Position numbers and translations under genes: made by a program
Part shown: positions 44,920 to 53,156 of the stretch, one piece after another
Position numbering within the stretch: the first letter of the stretch is position 1
Layout of the letters: every line of letters begins with the position of its first letter
NCBI RefSeq assembly: GCF_900102795.1
Contig: NZ_FMWG01000004.1
Span: forward strand, 248,001 to 312,000
From: Epibacterium ulvae
GTDB taxonomy: Bacteria; Pseudomonadota; Alphaproteobacteria; Rhodobacterales; Rhodobacteraceae
Direction: 5' to 3'
Length of the DNA: 64,000 nt
The notes under the pieces: model-generated
Told to the model about the DNA's origin: nothing
The model's input: only the letters and a program-made list of their open reading frames with translations
Databases searched by the model: none

Positions 44920-46207
44920 GACACCTGAGCACGTCGCTACGGCCATGTTTCGAAAAAGTGGGCGCGTAAGCTTTGCTGCTGGACCACAGATACGTGCTCG
45001 CGGAAACTTTAGTATCGGAGAAATCTGTTCGATCTCACGTCCGGGTCATCAGAATTTGATGGCTGAAGTCGTCGGGTTTTCGGGCGAGGAAACCATTTTG
45101 GCACCATATGGTGTGCTTGATGGTGTTTCCCATAGGTCCGGCATTACCTCACATCAACCTGAATTCAGTATTGGCGTTGGCGAAGGCTTGATCGGCCGCG
45201 TTATTGATGCAGTCGGGAACCCAATTGATGGAAAACCCTTAACTGGAATCACTGAACAATATCCAGCCATGCGGGCCCCTCCAAATCCAATGACGCGGCC
45301 TGTCATTACCGAACCACTTCCTTTGGGCATTCGCGCAATAGACTCCTGCCTGACCTGTGGTGTCGGACAACGTATGGGTATCTTTGCATCGGCGGGCGGT
45401 GGTAAATCCACACTCATGTCCATGTTGGTCAAATTTGCGGCCTGTGATGTCTGTGTGATCGCACTGATTGGCGAACGTGGACGTGAAGTGCGTGAATTTG
45501 TTGAACACAGCCTAGGCGCAGAAGGGATGGCGAAATCTGCGCTCGTCATCGCTACGTCTGACAGGCCCGCAATTGAACAGGTGAAAGCAGCATATACCGC
45601 AACCACGATCGCCGAGTATTTTCGCGATCAAGGCAAGAATGTCCTTTTGTTGATGGATAGTTTGACACGTTTTGCCCGCGCTCAACGACAAATCGGCTTA
45701 AGTTCGGGCGAGCCGCCAACACGACGCGGCTTCCCACCCTCGGTTTTCGAGAAACTTCCAGGCCTTCTGGAACGCGGTGGTCGCACGGAAAGCGGATCCA
45801 TTACGGCTTTGTACACCGTTTTGGTCGAAGGTGATGATATGAACGAGCCCGTCGCAGATGAAACACGCTCCCTCTTGGATGGGCATATCATTTTGTCACG
45901 TGACCTTGCAGCATCTGGGCACTATCCCGCAATTGATGTCGCGGCTAGCGCCAGTCGAATATTCAACGCGATTACCGACCGATCTCAACAAGATGCGATG
46001 CTCAAACTGCGTCGTGTATTGGCGAAATACAAAGAGAATGAACTGCTGATCCGCATGGGTGAATATGCACACGGCTCAGATCCAGAAGCTGATGAAGCGA
46101 TCAGCCGCAAATCAGCCGTGGATGCATTCCTACGTCAACGTACAGATGAACACAGTACTTATACCAACACGCTAGCCGATTTGTTTCAGGCGGTGGGCCA
46201 TGCATAA
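44909..46207 (+). CDS. sctN: T3SS ATPase SctN
   Basis: A 432-residue ATPase of the FliI/YscN family that unfolds and feeds substrates. The TTG at 44909 is chosen because AGGAGG lies 9 bp upstream; a longer open frame from 44873 overlaps sctL. Walker A is ASAGGGKST within [17 protein letters not shown], followed by [18 protein letters not shown]; Walker B is [17 protein letters not shown]. The C-terminal block [17 protein letters not shown] is typical. The ATPase belongs to the non-flagellar group by its context with sctJ and sctC. Confidence 0.96.
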   Translation: MTNETPEHVATAMFRKSGRVSFAAGPQIRARGNFSIGEICSISRPGHQNLMAEVVGFSGEETILAPYGVLDGVSHRSGITSHQPEFSIGVGEGLIGRVIDAVGNPIDGKPLTGITEQYPAMRAPPNPMTRPVITEPLPLGIRAIDSCLTCGVGQRMGIFASAGGGKSTLMSMLVKFAACDVCVIALIGERGREVREFVEHSLGAEGMAKSALVIATSDRPAIEQVKAAYTATTIAEYFRDQGKNVLLLMDSLTRFARAQRQIGLSSGEPPTRRGFPPSVFEKLPGLLERGGRTESGSITALYTVLVEGDDMNEPVADETRSLLDGHIILSRDLAASGHYPAIDVAASASRIFNAITDRSQQDAMLKLRRVLAKYKENELLIRMGEYAHGSDPEADEAISRKSAVDAFLRQRTDEHSTYTNTLADLFQAVGHA

Positions 46208-46685
46208 TTTCTCACCCATCATTGCGGTACGTGATCGCAAACTGAATGCCTTGAAGGAAGAAGAACGGGAAATTCAAATTACCTGTGCTGTGGCGCGCAA
46301 CAGGACGCAGGAAGCGTTTGCTGCGATGAACGCATATGCCGAAGAAATTCGGACATTGGAAATTGATTTGTTGAACGAGCTTTTGGAAACAGAACTGCGT
46401 GCTATCGATATCGCCGGCATAGAAGGTCAATTAAAGAAAGCCGAACAAAAAGCACAAGAACTTGCGGCGAGCTATCAAGCTGCTCAAAGGCTACTGGAAG
46501 CCACGGAAAAGGAAGCGAGCCAGACACGTGCAAAACGCGTTCAGGCTCAGGCGAAGTTAAACAAGGTGACAGAATTAAATCGCTTGATGGAGAATGAACG
46601 CAGATTAGAAATGAACCGCCTGCAAGATGCCGAACAAGATGAATTCATGGATTCATTCTCACCATCTTCCAACGGATTTTTCTGA
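46200..46685 (+). CDS. sctO: T3SS stalk protein SctO
   Basis: A 161-residue coiled-coil protein of the YscO/FliJ type, encoded straight after the ATPase as in most systems. It is almost entirely helical with heptads ([17 protein letters not shown]-like C-terminal part and [19 protein letters not shown]). It should sit in the ATPase ring as the gamma-subunit-like stalk. It overlaps sctN by 8 bp, and its stop overlaps the next ATG (TGATG). Confidence 0.82.
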   Translation: MHNFSPIIAVRDRKLNALKEEEREIQITCAVARNRTQEAFAAMNAYAEEIRTLEIDLLNELLETELRAIDIAGIEGQLKKAEQKAQELAASYQAAQRLLEATEKEASQTRAKRVQAQAKLNKVTELNRLMENERRLEMNRLQDAEQDEFMDSFSPSSNGFF

Positions 46686-47431
46686 TGATTGATGTCTCCA
46701 CCCTAAAGAGTATTGATCAGGCGAACAGCACTCTTTTCAACAACCTATTAAGGTTTTCAGGCGAAATCCCATTTTCCATATCCCCCGATACGTCCGCAGA
46801 ACCCGCATACTTTATACCCCGCGCAGGCCTGGCATTGCCGGAAATGGCAATCACATTCAGATTAGACTGCGACATTGGATCATTTGAAATATCGTTGGAC
46901 CAAACCTGTTTGGAAATATTATGTGATGCAATATTGCCGGGATGGCGCGAAGAACCGAACATAGCGGCAACTGGAAAATGGAGCTGCTTGGCATTGGCGC
47001 ATCGTGTCGCACAGGAAGATTGGGCAGTAGCACAAAATGTAAGGTTTGAATTTTCACCTATTGCCCTTCAAGAGCACAAAGAAGATTCCCTCAGCTTTTA
47101 TCTGCATCATAGTGGTGCAACCGGATCGGGGGAAATGTCTATATTGATGTGTCAAGTCGATGTATTCGAAAGGTATAGCATCCCCACAGAGCTACCCTCT
47201 CAAGAGCTTTGTTGGTCTTTACCTGTGAATGCTAAAATTGAATTAGCATCACTAAACTTCCAGTCCGACACACTAACGAGTCTAGAAGCTGGCGATATTG
47301 TCTTTCTGCCAAATGCCCATCCAGATACTATTGCATCTCAATTGCTTGCCTATGGCGAAAGCGTAGCAGGCGTCTTGAACCAAGATGGACAGTTTCACCC
47401 ATTAACAGATGAGCCCATGATCGATGACTGA
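46685..47431 (+). CDS. sctQ: T3SS sorting-platform protein SctQ, N-terminal gene
   Basis: A 248-residue protein with the SctQ N-terminal region and a first SpoA-like domain near the end (LELASLNFQSDTL and SLEAGDIVFLPNAHPDTIA). The second SpoA domain is encoded by the next gene, so SctQ is split as in HrcQa/HrcQb of plant pathogens. The final SpoA part (VNAKIELASLNF) is short and degenerate. It overlaps the next gene by 8 bp, allowing coupled, perhaps unequal, synthesis. Confidence 0.8.
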   Translation: MIDVSTLKSIDQANSTLFNNLLRFSGEIPFSISPDTSAEPAYFIPRAGLALPEMAITFRLDCDIGSFEISLDQTCLEILCDAILPGWREEPNIAATGKWSCLALAHRVAQEDWAVAQNVRFEFSPIALQEHKEDSLSFYLHHSGATGSGEMSILMCQVDVFERYSIPTELPSQELCWSLPVNAKIELASLNFQSDTLTSLEAGDIVFLPNAHPDTIASQLLAYGESVAGVLNQDGQFHPLTDEPMIDD

Positions 47432-47732
47432 AGAGTATCTAGAAACATACGAAGGCGAACAGGAATATGAGGAAGCGGAAACACCCTCGCCAGCACCTGT
47501 ACCCGAGGAAATGTTAAATCTACCGGTACAATTTACCTTTACCCTGGCCGCTGAAGAAGTTTCGATGATGGAATTCGCACGGGTCACCCAAGGATATTTC
47601 CTTGACAGTAATATAGATTTAAATGGAGAAGTAGAAATCAAGGTAAATGGGAAAAAATACGGTACAGGACGCCTTATTCAGATAGGTCATCGCATAGGTG
47701 TCCAGGTCGAACAATGGCCGTCCGGAGAATGA
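47424..47732 (+). CDS. T3SS SpoA/FliN-like SctQ C-terminal protein
   Basis: A 102-residue protein. Residues 1-33 are acidic and Pro-rich (TEEYLETYEGEQEYEEAET), a tail seen in HrcQb/SctQ-C. Residues 34-102 form a SpoA (C-ring) domain: VQFTFTLAAEEVSMMEFARV, DLNGEVEIKVNGKKYGTGRL and QIGHRIGVQVEQ. It corresponds to FliN or HrcQb. It starts inside the preceding gene and ends one base before sctR. Confidence 0.88.
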   Translation: MTEEYLETYEGEQEYEEAETPSPAPVPEEMLNLPVQFTFTLAAEEVSMMEFARVTQGYFLDSNIDLNGEVEIKVNGKKYGTGRLIQIGHRIGVQVEQWPSGE

Positions 47733-47733
47733 C

Positions 47734-48387
47734 GTGCTTGACGATCTCCCCTCCTTTCTACCAACTATTCTGGCTGTTTCTGCGTTAGGTTTTTTACCTT
47801 TCTTCACTGTGATGGCCACCGCATTTACGAAAATTTCAATCGTTCTAATGCTTTTGAGAAACGCCATGGGCGTGCAACAAGCTCCCTCTGGTTTGGTTCT
47901 CAATTCAATTACACTAACACTAACAATATTTATCATTGTCCCAGTTCTAGAGGGAATTTTCTCTGAACTATCCAGTCGCGAGCTCGTATTGCGTGATTGG
48001 GAAACTACCGTTGCTACGTTTGAGGTGATCTCAAATGGATTTGTCGAATACATGAAGAAGTTTGCCGATGAGGACGAAGTTAGTTTTTTTATGGACGCTG
48101 CGCGGAAAATTTGGCCAGAAAACCTGCACGATTCTATTCACCGCGAAAACATCTTTATTCTACTTCCCGCGCATGTAACATCTGAGCTAACTCGCGCATT
48201 TCAGATCGCATTTATGATGTTCTTGCCATTCGTCGTGATTGATATGGTTGTATCAAACGTGCTTCTTGCAATGGGTGCGATGATGGTCCCCCCCATGCTA
48301 GTATCCTTGCCTTTGAAAATTCTTCTATTTGTCTCCGTAGATGGATGGGCGCGTCTGTTGCATGGCCTAATCCTAAGTTATGCATGA
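47734..48387 (+). CDS. sctR: T3SS export gate protein SctR
   Basis: A 217-residue FliP/YscR protein. The GTG at 47734 has GGAG 7 bp upstream; a longer frame from 47698 overlaps the preceding gene. Family blocks are TAFTKISIVLMLLRNAMGVQ, GFVEYMKKFADEDEVSFF (cytoplasmic loop), LLPAHVTSELTRAFQIAFM and VPPMLVSLPLKILLFVSVDG. Four membrane segments are visible. Together with SctS and SctT it builds the export pore. Confidence 0.96.
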   Translation: MLDDLPSFLPTILAVSALGFLPFFTVMATAFTKISIVLMLLRNAMGVQQAPSGLVLNSITLTLTIFIIVPVLEGIFSELSSRELVLRDWETTVATFEVISNGFVEYMKKFADEDEVSFFMDAARKIWPENLHDSIHRENIFILLPAHVTSELTRAFQIAFMMFLPFVVIDMVVSNVLLAMGAMMVPPMLVSLPLKILLFVSVDGWARLLHGLILSYA

Positions 48388-48661
48388 GGAAAAAATGCCA
48401 CCAAGTGAAGTCCTATATCTTGGTAAAAGTGCGATCTTGCTCGTCTTTTATCTTTCAATGCCAATCATTGCCGCGGCCACTGCAGTCGGCCTTATAGTGG
48501 CGCTATTGCAGACAATGATCCAACTACAGGAGCAGACTCTTGGCTTTGCAGCGAAACTTGTGACGGTTATTGCGATGATCGCTCTAACAAGCTCATGGAT
48601 GTCGGCAGAATTAATGCGTTTTTATGATCAAATTCTGTTCCGCATCGGGTTTCCGGGTTAA
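48380..48661 (+). CDS. sctS: T3SS export gate protein SctS
   Basis: A 93-residue FliQ/YscS protein with two membrane helices and the family block AVGLIVALLQTMIQLQEQTL followed by GFAAKLVTVI. It overlaps sctR by 8 bp and is followed by sctT after 5 bp. Length and sequence are ordinary for the family. Confidence 0.95.
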   Translation: MHEEKMPPSEVLYLGKSAILLVFYLSMPIIAAATAVGLIVALLQTMIQLQEQTLGFAAKLVTVIAMIALTSSWMSAELMRFYDQILFRIGFPG

Positions 48662-48666
48662 AAAAC

Positions 48667-49464
48667 GTGCTTACTGCATTTCAAAACATCGACGACCTGA
48701 CTTTGCTTTTAATGTCTGTTGTTTTGATTGTCGCAAGAATCCAAGCCTTTTTGTATTTATCTCCGTTCTTCGGAAAATCAGCGATGACGCGCACGGTTAG
48801 ACTTGGTGTCATTCTGTCCCTAAGCTTTTTGCTCGCGCCTAAAGTTTATATTGAATTCCAAACTGATCCGGAGAAAGCTCAGGTATTTGTAGCATTAATA
48901 TTTAAAGAAATCTTACTTGGGTTACTGCTAGGGGTATTGATGTGGCTGCCGGTCCGTAGCTTGGAATTGGCGGGTGTTCTCATCGACACCCAGCGTGGTA
49001 GCACACAAGCGATGGGGATGGACGTAATTTTTGGCGTACAAACGATGCCAACTGCACAGCTCTTGTTACAACTATTTAGCGGTTTTTTCTTTGCTGTAGG
49101 AGGCACAAAAATCATCGCCACTGTGCTATTTTCGAGTGCTGAAATCTGGCCTCTTGCTGAAACGCTTCCAGACCTACAAATAGGGGCCGCTCCCATATTT
49201 ATAAATCTCGCGGGTGTATTAATCTTCTCCGCAGTTTCCTTTGTTTTACCAATTTCCTTTTTTATGGTTTTAACTGATATTGTGATCGCTTACATCGCAC
49301 GCTCCGCACCAACTTTAAGCGCCCTTACATTTGGCATGCCGATTAAATCTGCAGTCGCCGCGATCTTGCTGATTTTTTATTTGGATGTTGCGTTCCCGCG
49401 CTTAGTTGAAATGTTCATGGATGCAACCAATCACTTAGAGGATGTTTTATCTTATGAGCGGTGA
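48667..49464 (+). CDS. sctT: T3SS export gate protein SctT
   Basis: A 265-residue FliR/YscT protein with about six to eight membrane segments, starting with GTG at 48667. The blocks VVLIVARIQAFLYLSPFFGK, FKEILLGLLLGVLMWLPVRS and VLIDTQRGSTQAMGMDVIFG match the family. It is the fourth gene of the typical sctQRSTU order and overlaps sctU by 11 bp. Confidence 0.95.
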   Translation: MLTAFQNIDDLTLLLMSVVLIVARIQAFLYLSPFFGKSAMTRTVRLGVILSLSFLLAPKVYIEFQTDPEKAQVFVALIFKEILLGLLLGVLMWLPVRSLELAGVLIDTQRGSTQAMGMDVIFGVQTMPTAQLLLQLFSGFFFAVGGTKIIATVLFSSAEIWPLAETLPDLQIGAAPIFINLAGVLIFSAVSFVLPISFFMVLTDIVIAYIARSAPTLSALTFGMPIKSAVAAILLIFYLDVAFPRLVEMFMDATNHLEDVLSYER

Positions 49465-50479
49465 GAAGACAGAAGAACCAACTCAGAAAAAGCTCGACGA
49501 CGCACGAGAAAAGGGCCAAGTTGCTCCTAGAAAAAATATCCTTGAAGCTTTGATATTAATCACCGGTTTCTTGGGCATATACGCTATGTGGAACGGAACC
49601 AGCCGGGCTTTATCTGACGTATTTGACGCGTCCCTTGATGGCATACACCTTAGTCTTGAAGAAAATAAAACTGCCATCCTAGAGGCTGCGCCCGGGCCCT
49701 TTACATATACGATGGCGCTTACTATTGTTTTAGCTATTCTCGTCACATTTGTTACTCTTCTTTTGAACAAATTTAACTTCGCACCAAAAGCACTCCAACC
49801 AAAATTTGAGAAATTCAATCCCGTCAATGGGCTTAAAGGGATGTTCTCAAAAAACACTCTCTATAACTTCGGCCGATCACTCAGTTATTTTATAGTATGC
49901 GGCCTTATCCTATATTTCATGATAAAGCGAAATATACCTAACATGGTGCAAGCAAGCTATTGCGGAGAGCGGTGCATCATAGAGTTCGCAATACCAATCA
50001 TATTAACAACAGTAGCCGTTATATTATCAACGCAGGTTGTACTCGCATTTCTGGATTTCAAAGCGCAGACAGCCATGTTCATGAAACAAATGAAGATGAC
50101 CAAGGACGAAGTCAAAAGGGAGCACAAGGGCCAAGAGGGTGATCCAATGATCAAGTCAACCCGCAAACAAATCGCGCGTGAAGATGCCGAAATGCCATCA
50201 ATGAACGAAGTGACCCATGTGGTTTTTTCAAATTCGCACCTTGTGGCAGTCATTTATTATGAAGGTGCTGCGCCATATGTTGTTATGAAGGTGAAAGGGA
50301 AGGGCATCCTTAAACTGGTCCAAAAATTTAAATCACATGGCGCGGAATGTGTGAACTTGCCGTCGGTAGCACATGATTTTTATCGAGTGGCCAAAATCGG
50401 AAAATACATAACTGACACGACTGTCGCAAAGGGTATGGCCCGTATTCTATTTGCGCTTGAGAAAAAGCGTCGGAGATAA
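49454..50479 (+). CDS. sctU: T3SS switch protein SctU with altered NPTH autocleavage motif
   Basis: A 341-residue FlhB/YscU protein, counted from the ATG at 49454 (the ATG at 49442 is too close to its purine stretch). The N-terminal KTEEPTQKKLDDAREKGQVA, four membrane segments and DEVKREHKGQEGDPMIKSTR are normal. The autocleavage site is not: where relatives have Asn-Pro-Thr-His, this protein has Asn-Ser-His-Leu at residues 260-263 (50231-50242) in VVFSNSHLVAVIYY. Asn is kept, but the Pro and His that support cleavage are lost. The C-terminal domain then reads normally (GKGILKLVQKFKSHGAECVN). Switch function is probably changed. Confidence 0.93.
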   Translation: MSGEKTEEPTQKKLDDAREKGQVAPRKNILEALILITGFLGIYAMWNGTSRALSDVFDASLDGIHLSLEENKTAILEAAPGPFTYTMALTIVLAILVTFVTLLLNKFNFAPKALQPKFEKFNPVNGLKGMFSKNTLYNFGRSLSYFIVCGLILYFMIKRNIPNMVQASYCGERCIIEFAIPIILTTVAVILSTQVVLAFLDFKAQTAMFMKQMKMTKDEVKREHKGQEGDPMIKSTRKQIAREDAEMPSMNEVTHVVFSNSHLVAVIYYEGAAPYVVMKVKGKGILKLVQKFKSHGAECVNLPSVAHDFYRVAKIGKYITDTTVAKGMARILFALEKKRRR

Positions 50480-50489
50480 ACAACATGAC

Positions 50490-50953
50490 CGCCTCGCGAT
50501 TTGATGCGACTTCGGTTGCTCACTTGAGCGACTTTTTCGAACGCCAAAGGACTCTTCCAACCTCGGCCTACATCATGGATTTCAGAACCGTTGCCCCAGC
50601 AGCTCAACCTTGATGGTTTTGAAGCACGTTTCCATCGCGTTGTTACTGTAGCAATCCCTTGCTCCACTCGTCGATACCCGGAAGCAATGCTCGCGCAGAA
50701 GCTTCTGATAGTTACGAGAACAACACTGACTACCGTGATCTGTATAAACGCCGCTTGTCAGCTTCCATGAAGTCTTTTCAGCATTTGTAGGAAACGCCCT
50801 CACGACCGCAAAGCTCAGAGCAATACTGTCTTAACCACCCAACAAACCATCCAAGACGCGCCCCATCTTCTCTCCCGAAGAATGCGGCTTGCGGGTCGCC
50901 CGCTTTGTGTCTTTGATGATTTTCTCGCCAGAATTCTTGGTTATCTTTCTCAT
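50490..50953 (-). pseudogene. internally deleted IS3-family element relic
   Basis: Reads on the minus strand from the ATG at 50953: MRKITKNSGEKIIKDTKRAT, then RKPHSSGEKMGRVLDGLLGG and a frameshift into LRQYCSELCGREGVSYKC-like sequence (orfA). It then jumps directly into GVYTDHGSQCCSRNYQKLLR, SNNAMETCFKTIK and a WKSPLAFEKVA tail (orfB C-terminus). The middle of orfB is deleted. An inactive remnant directly beyond sctU. Confidence 0.87.
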
Positions 50954-51034
50954 CGTCCACTCCTCAGTGGTTGCGATGAACCAAGAACTCTCTCTTATCA
51001 AATGGCCCCTATTGGAACCTAATAGGGACTGATC

Positions 51035-51142
51035 TCAGACAATCGTCCCATGCTCTTGGCCCAGATTGGCAACCGGTACGCCCCCTTCTGCCTGCTTCAG
51101 GATTCCCATAATCTGCGCGTCGCTGTATTTCGATTTCTTCAT
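51035..51142 (-). pseudogene. IS3-family orfA fragment
   Basis: Minus-strand MKKSKYSDAQIMGILKQAEG, then GVPVANLGQEHGTIV and a stop. This is the start of a different IS3-type orfA (relatives read MKKSKFSEAQI...LCREHG). Only about 35 codons remain. The 50954-51034 and 51143-51233 stretches hold no other genes. Confidence 0.82.
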
Positions 51143-51233
51143 CAGAATTTCCTCTTCCATCTTCGAGAAAATTCTACCTTCAGACACCCCTAAATTTTCG
51201 GGGAAACACACACACCCACGAGAAACACTGTTG

Positions 51234-53087
51234 CTAAGATTTTGCCTGGCACCAGAATTGATACATTGCGGAAAAAGTATTGGGGTTCTCTGCCTCGAAT
51301 GCCTTCCAAGATTCCAAGTTATTATTTCTATTTATAAAATCACTCTTCACTGTGTCTTTTTGAATTTCGAAACCGCAAAATTCCAGCTTCAATCGAGTAA
51401 GAATGGATTGGATCTCATCTATAGAGAAATTATGTTCGTGAACATTGAAGATAAGATCACGAAGTTCGCTTGTGGAATATGCATCTAAGAAAGAAAATAG
51501 TTCTTTTGCATGCAGCGTTTCGCTCCGTGCAAGATCGTCGCGATACTTTACGATCTCCGTGTTACTATAGTTCTTGCGCTGGCCCTCAATCTTATCCCAG
51601 GCTTGATGAATCGCCGACCGTGCAGTGCGGCTGTATAACCCAATCCGCATAAGTCCATTTTCAACCAAAAGCTCCCGCAAGACAGACCATCCAAGCGCTG
51701 GATTTTCCATATGATGCAGAACACCAACACATTCAATTACATCAAATCTCTCTTCAAAATTGGTGAGATCCAAAATATCTGCATGTCTGTAAGTAATCGT
51801 ATCAATGCCAAATTCTTCTGTTTTACGCATAGCGTAGCCAAGACTGCGTCGGCTTATATCTATTGCTGTGATCTGACTGTTTGCATATTTTTTCGCAGCG
51901 CTGATCGATTGCTGACCGGTGCCGCACCCTGCGATAAGAACCTTCAACGCAGATCCATCCCGCACATTCAGATAAGGTACTTGTATAGCCAGATTGGAAA
52001 AGACTTGTGGCAAAGTTAATGCGTTGGGTTGTAGATAGGTACTGATCCAACGAGGGTAGGGGTTCTCTTCATACTGCGCTGAAACTTTTTGGGAAACTTC
52101 ATTCTCCAACTCGCCAGTAAAGGGTATATCTTGCAATAAGCGCTGCTCGTGCTCAAAATGCAGGACATGCCGTTTCACCACCTCACAGTCGGCATGCTGC
52201 ACAGCAATCTCAGATCCCCAACCAAGGGAGTGCAATGAACGGTAACTTGCGCAGATATGAAGTTGCCAAGTTGAACAACTTCCCACTTCATCGATCGTTG
52301 CTACAAGTTCAGTCAGCCGGGCTGTCTCTTCGGGCGTTTCAAAGTAAACATATTCATTTACATCACATTGCAGCGCGATAGCTTCAACCGTGCGAAACAT
52401 CACTTCAGACAGAGCATTTGGAATATCAGAGAATAACAACTGCATGCGCAACTGCCGCAACAACGCTTCAATCTCCAGATCCGGAATAGGGCAGATCTTC
52501 ATGAAATTTAGCAGCAGCTCTTCTGTTCCGAGATCCTGCAAAACCTCTTCTAAATTCAGACCAAATCCTGATTTTATAGCTCGAATATAGCGTTGCAGAA
52601 CTTGAGACTGTTTCGCGATCTTTGCTACTGCAAAACTGACATCAGCAGGACGAAACAAAGAAGATTGCTGCATAAGGCGGGCCAAAGAACCGCTGGCTTC
52701 ACCCAAACCATCCGTCTCTTCAACCGCGCAAAGCGCAACTGCCATATTCGCAAATAGGATGTCCTCACTCTGCTTATACTGTAGCGCCTGATGAAACTTT
52801 AAAACCGCATCAGCCGGACGCCCTACATCAATAAGCAGGAGACCAAGATTGTTCAAAGCATCAACATAATCGGGCTGAATATGTACAGCAGTTTCATATG
52901 ATACAATCGCGGCATTCAGGTCATTTGTCGCCGCATGAGAATAGCCGAGAATAAGATGCACAAAGGCTCGTTCATGATCGACCTCATGTGATTGAGCAAT
53001 ACGCTTGACCTCATCGAAATGACCTGCGTTGCACAACTCAATAAGGTCTTGATCCGTATAAGTGTCGGCTTGGGTTGATTTGGTCAT
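51234..53087 (-). CDS. TPR-methyltransferase fusion protein
   Basis: A 617-residue protein from the ATG at 53087 (a GTG two codons earlier is also open). Residues about 10-125 are TPR-type repeats (HLILGYSHAATNDLNAAIVS, LNNLGLLLIDVGRPADAVLK). A middle helical region follows. The motif YEENPYPRW at about 339-347 and a class I SAM-methyltransferase core (VLIAGCGTGQQSISAAKKYA, ITAIDISRRSLGYAMRK, FDVIECVGVLHHMENP) make up the C-terminal half. This family of TPR-linked methyltransferases probably modifies a protein. It lies 3' of the giant protein gene on the same strand (gap 69 bp), so the giant protein or a T3SS part is a possible target. Confidence 0.87.
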   Translation of the reverse strand: MTKSTQADTYTDQDLIELCNAGHFDEVKRIAQSHEVDHERAFVHLILGYSHAATNDLNAAIVSYETAVHIQPDYVDALNNLGLLLIDVGRPADAVLKFHQALQYKQSEDILFANMAVALCAVEETDGLGEASGSLARLMQQSSLFRPADVSFAVAKIAKQSQVLQRYIRAIKSGFGLNLEEVLQDLGTEELLLNFMKICPIPDLEIEALLRQLRMQLLFSDIPNALSEVMFRTVEAIALQCDVNEYVYFETPEETARLTELVATIDEVGSCSTWQLHICASYRSLHSLGWGSEIAVQHADCEVVKRHVLHFEHEQRLLQDIPFTGELENEVSQKVSAQYEENPYPRWISTYLQPNALTLPQVFSNLAIQVPYLNVRDGSALKVLIAGCGTGQQSISAAKKYANSQITAIDISRRSLGYAMRKTEEFGIDTITYRHADILDLTNFEERFDVIECVGVLHHMENPALGWSVLRELLVENGLMRIGLYSRTARSAIHQAWDKIEGQRKNYSNTEIVKYRDDLARSETLHAKELFSFLDAYSTSELRDLIFNVHEHNFSIDEIQSILTRLKLEFCGFEIQKDTVKSDFINRNNNLESWKAFEAENPNTFSAMYQFWCQAKS

Positions 53088-53119
53088 GACCACTCATCTT
53101 ATTTTTGACCGTCAAGTCG

Positions 53120-53146
53120 CCCCCGCCAGATCAAAATTGGCGGGGG
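53120..53146 (-). terminator. GC-rich hairpin between the giant gene and the methyltransferase gene
   Basis: CCCCCGCCA (53120-53128) and TGGCGGGGG (53138-53146) form a perfect 9-bp stem with a 9-nt loop, 11 bp after the giant gene's stop. No T-tract follows on the minus strand, so it may attenuate rather than fully stop transcription into the methyltransferase gene. Confidence 0.6.
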
Positions 53147-53156
53147 ATCCGAGAAT

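Noticed and set aside
36209-49464. Flagellar export apparatus
   Set aside because: A secretin, a SctJ lipoprotein with the short non-flagellar plan and absence of hook, rod and filament genes point to a non-flagellar T3SS.
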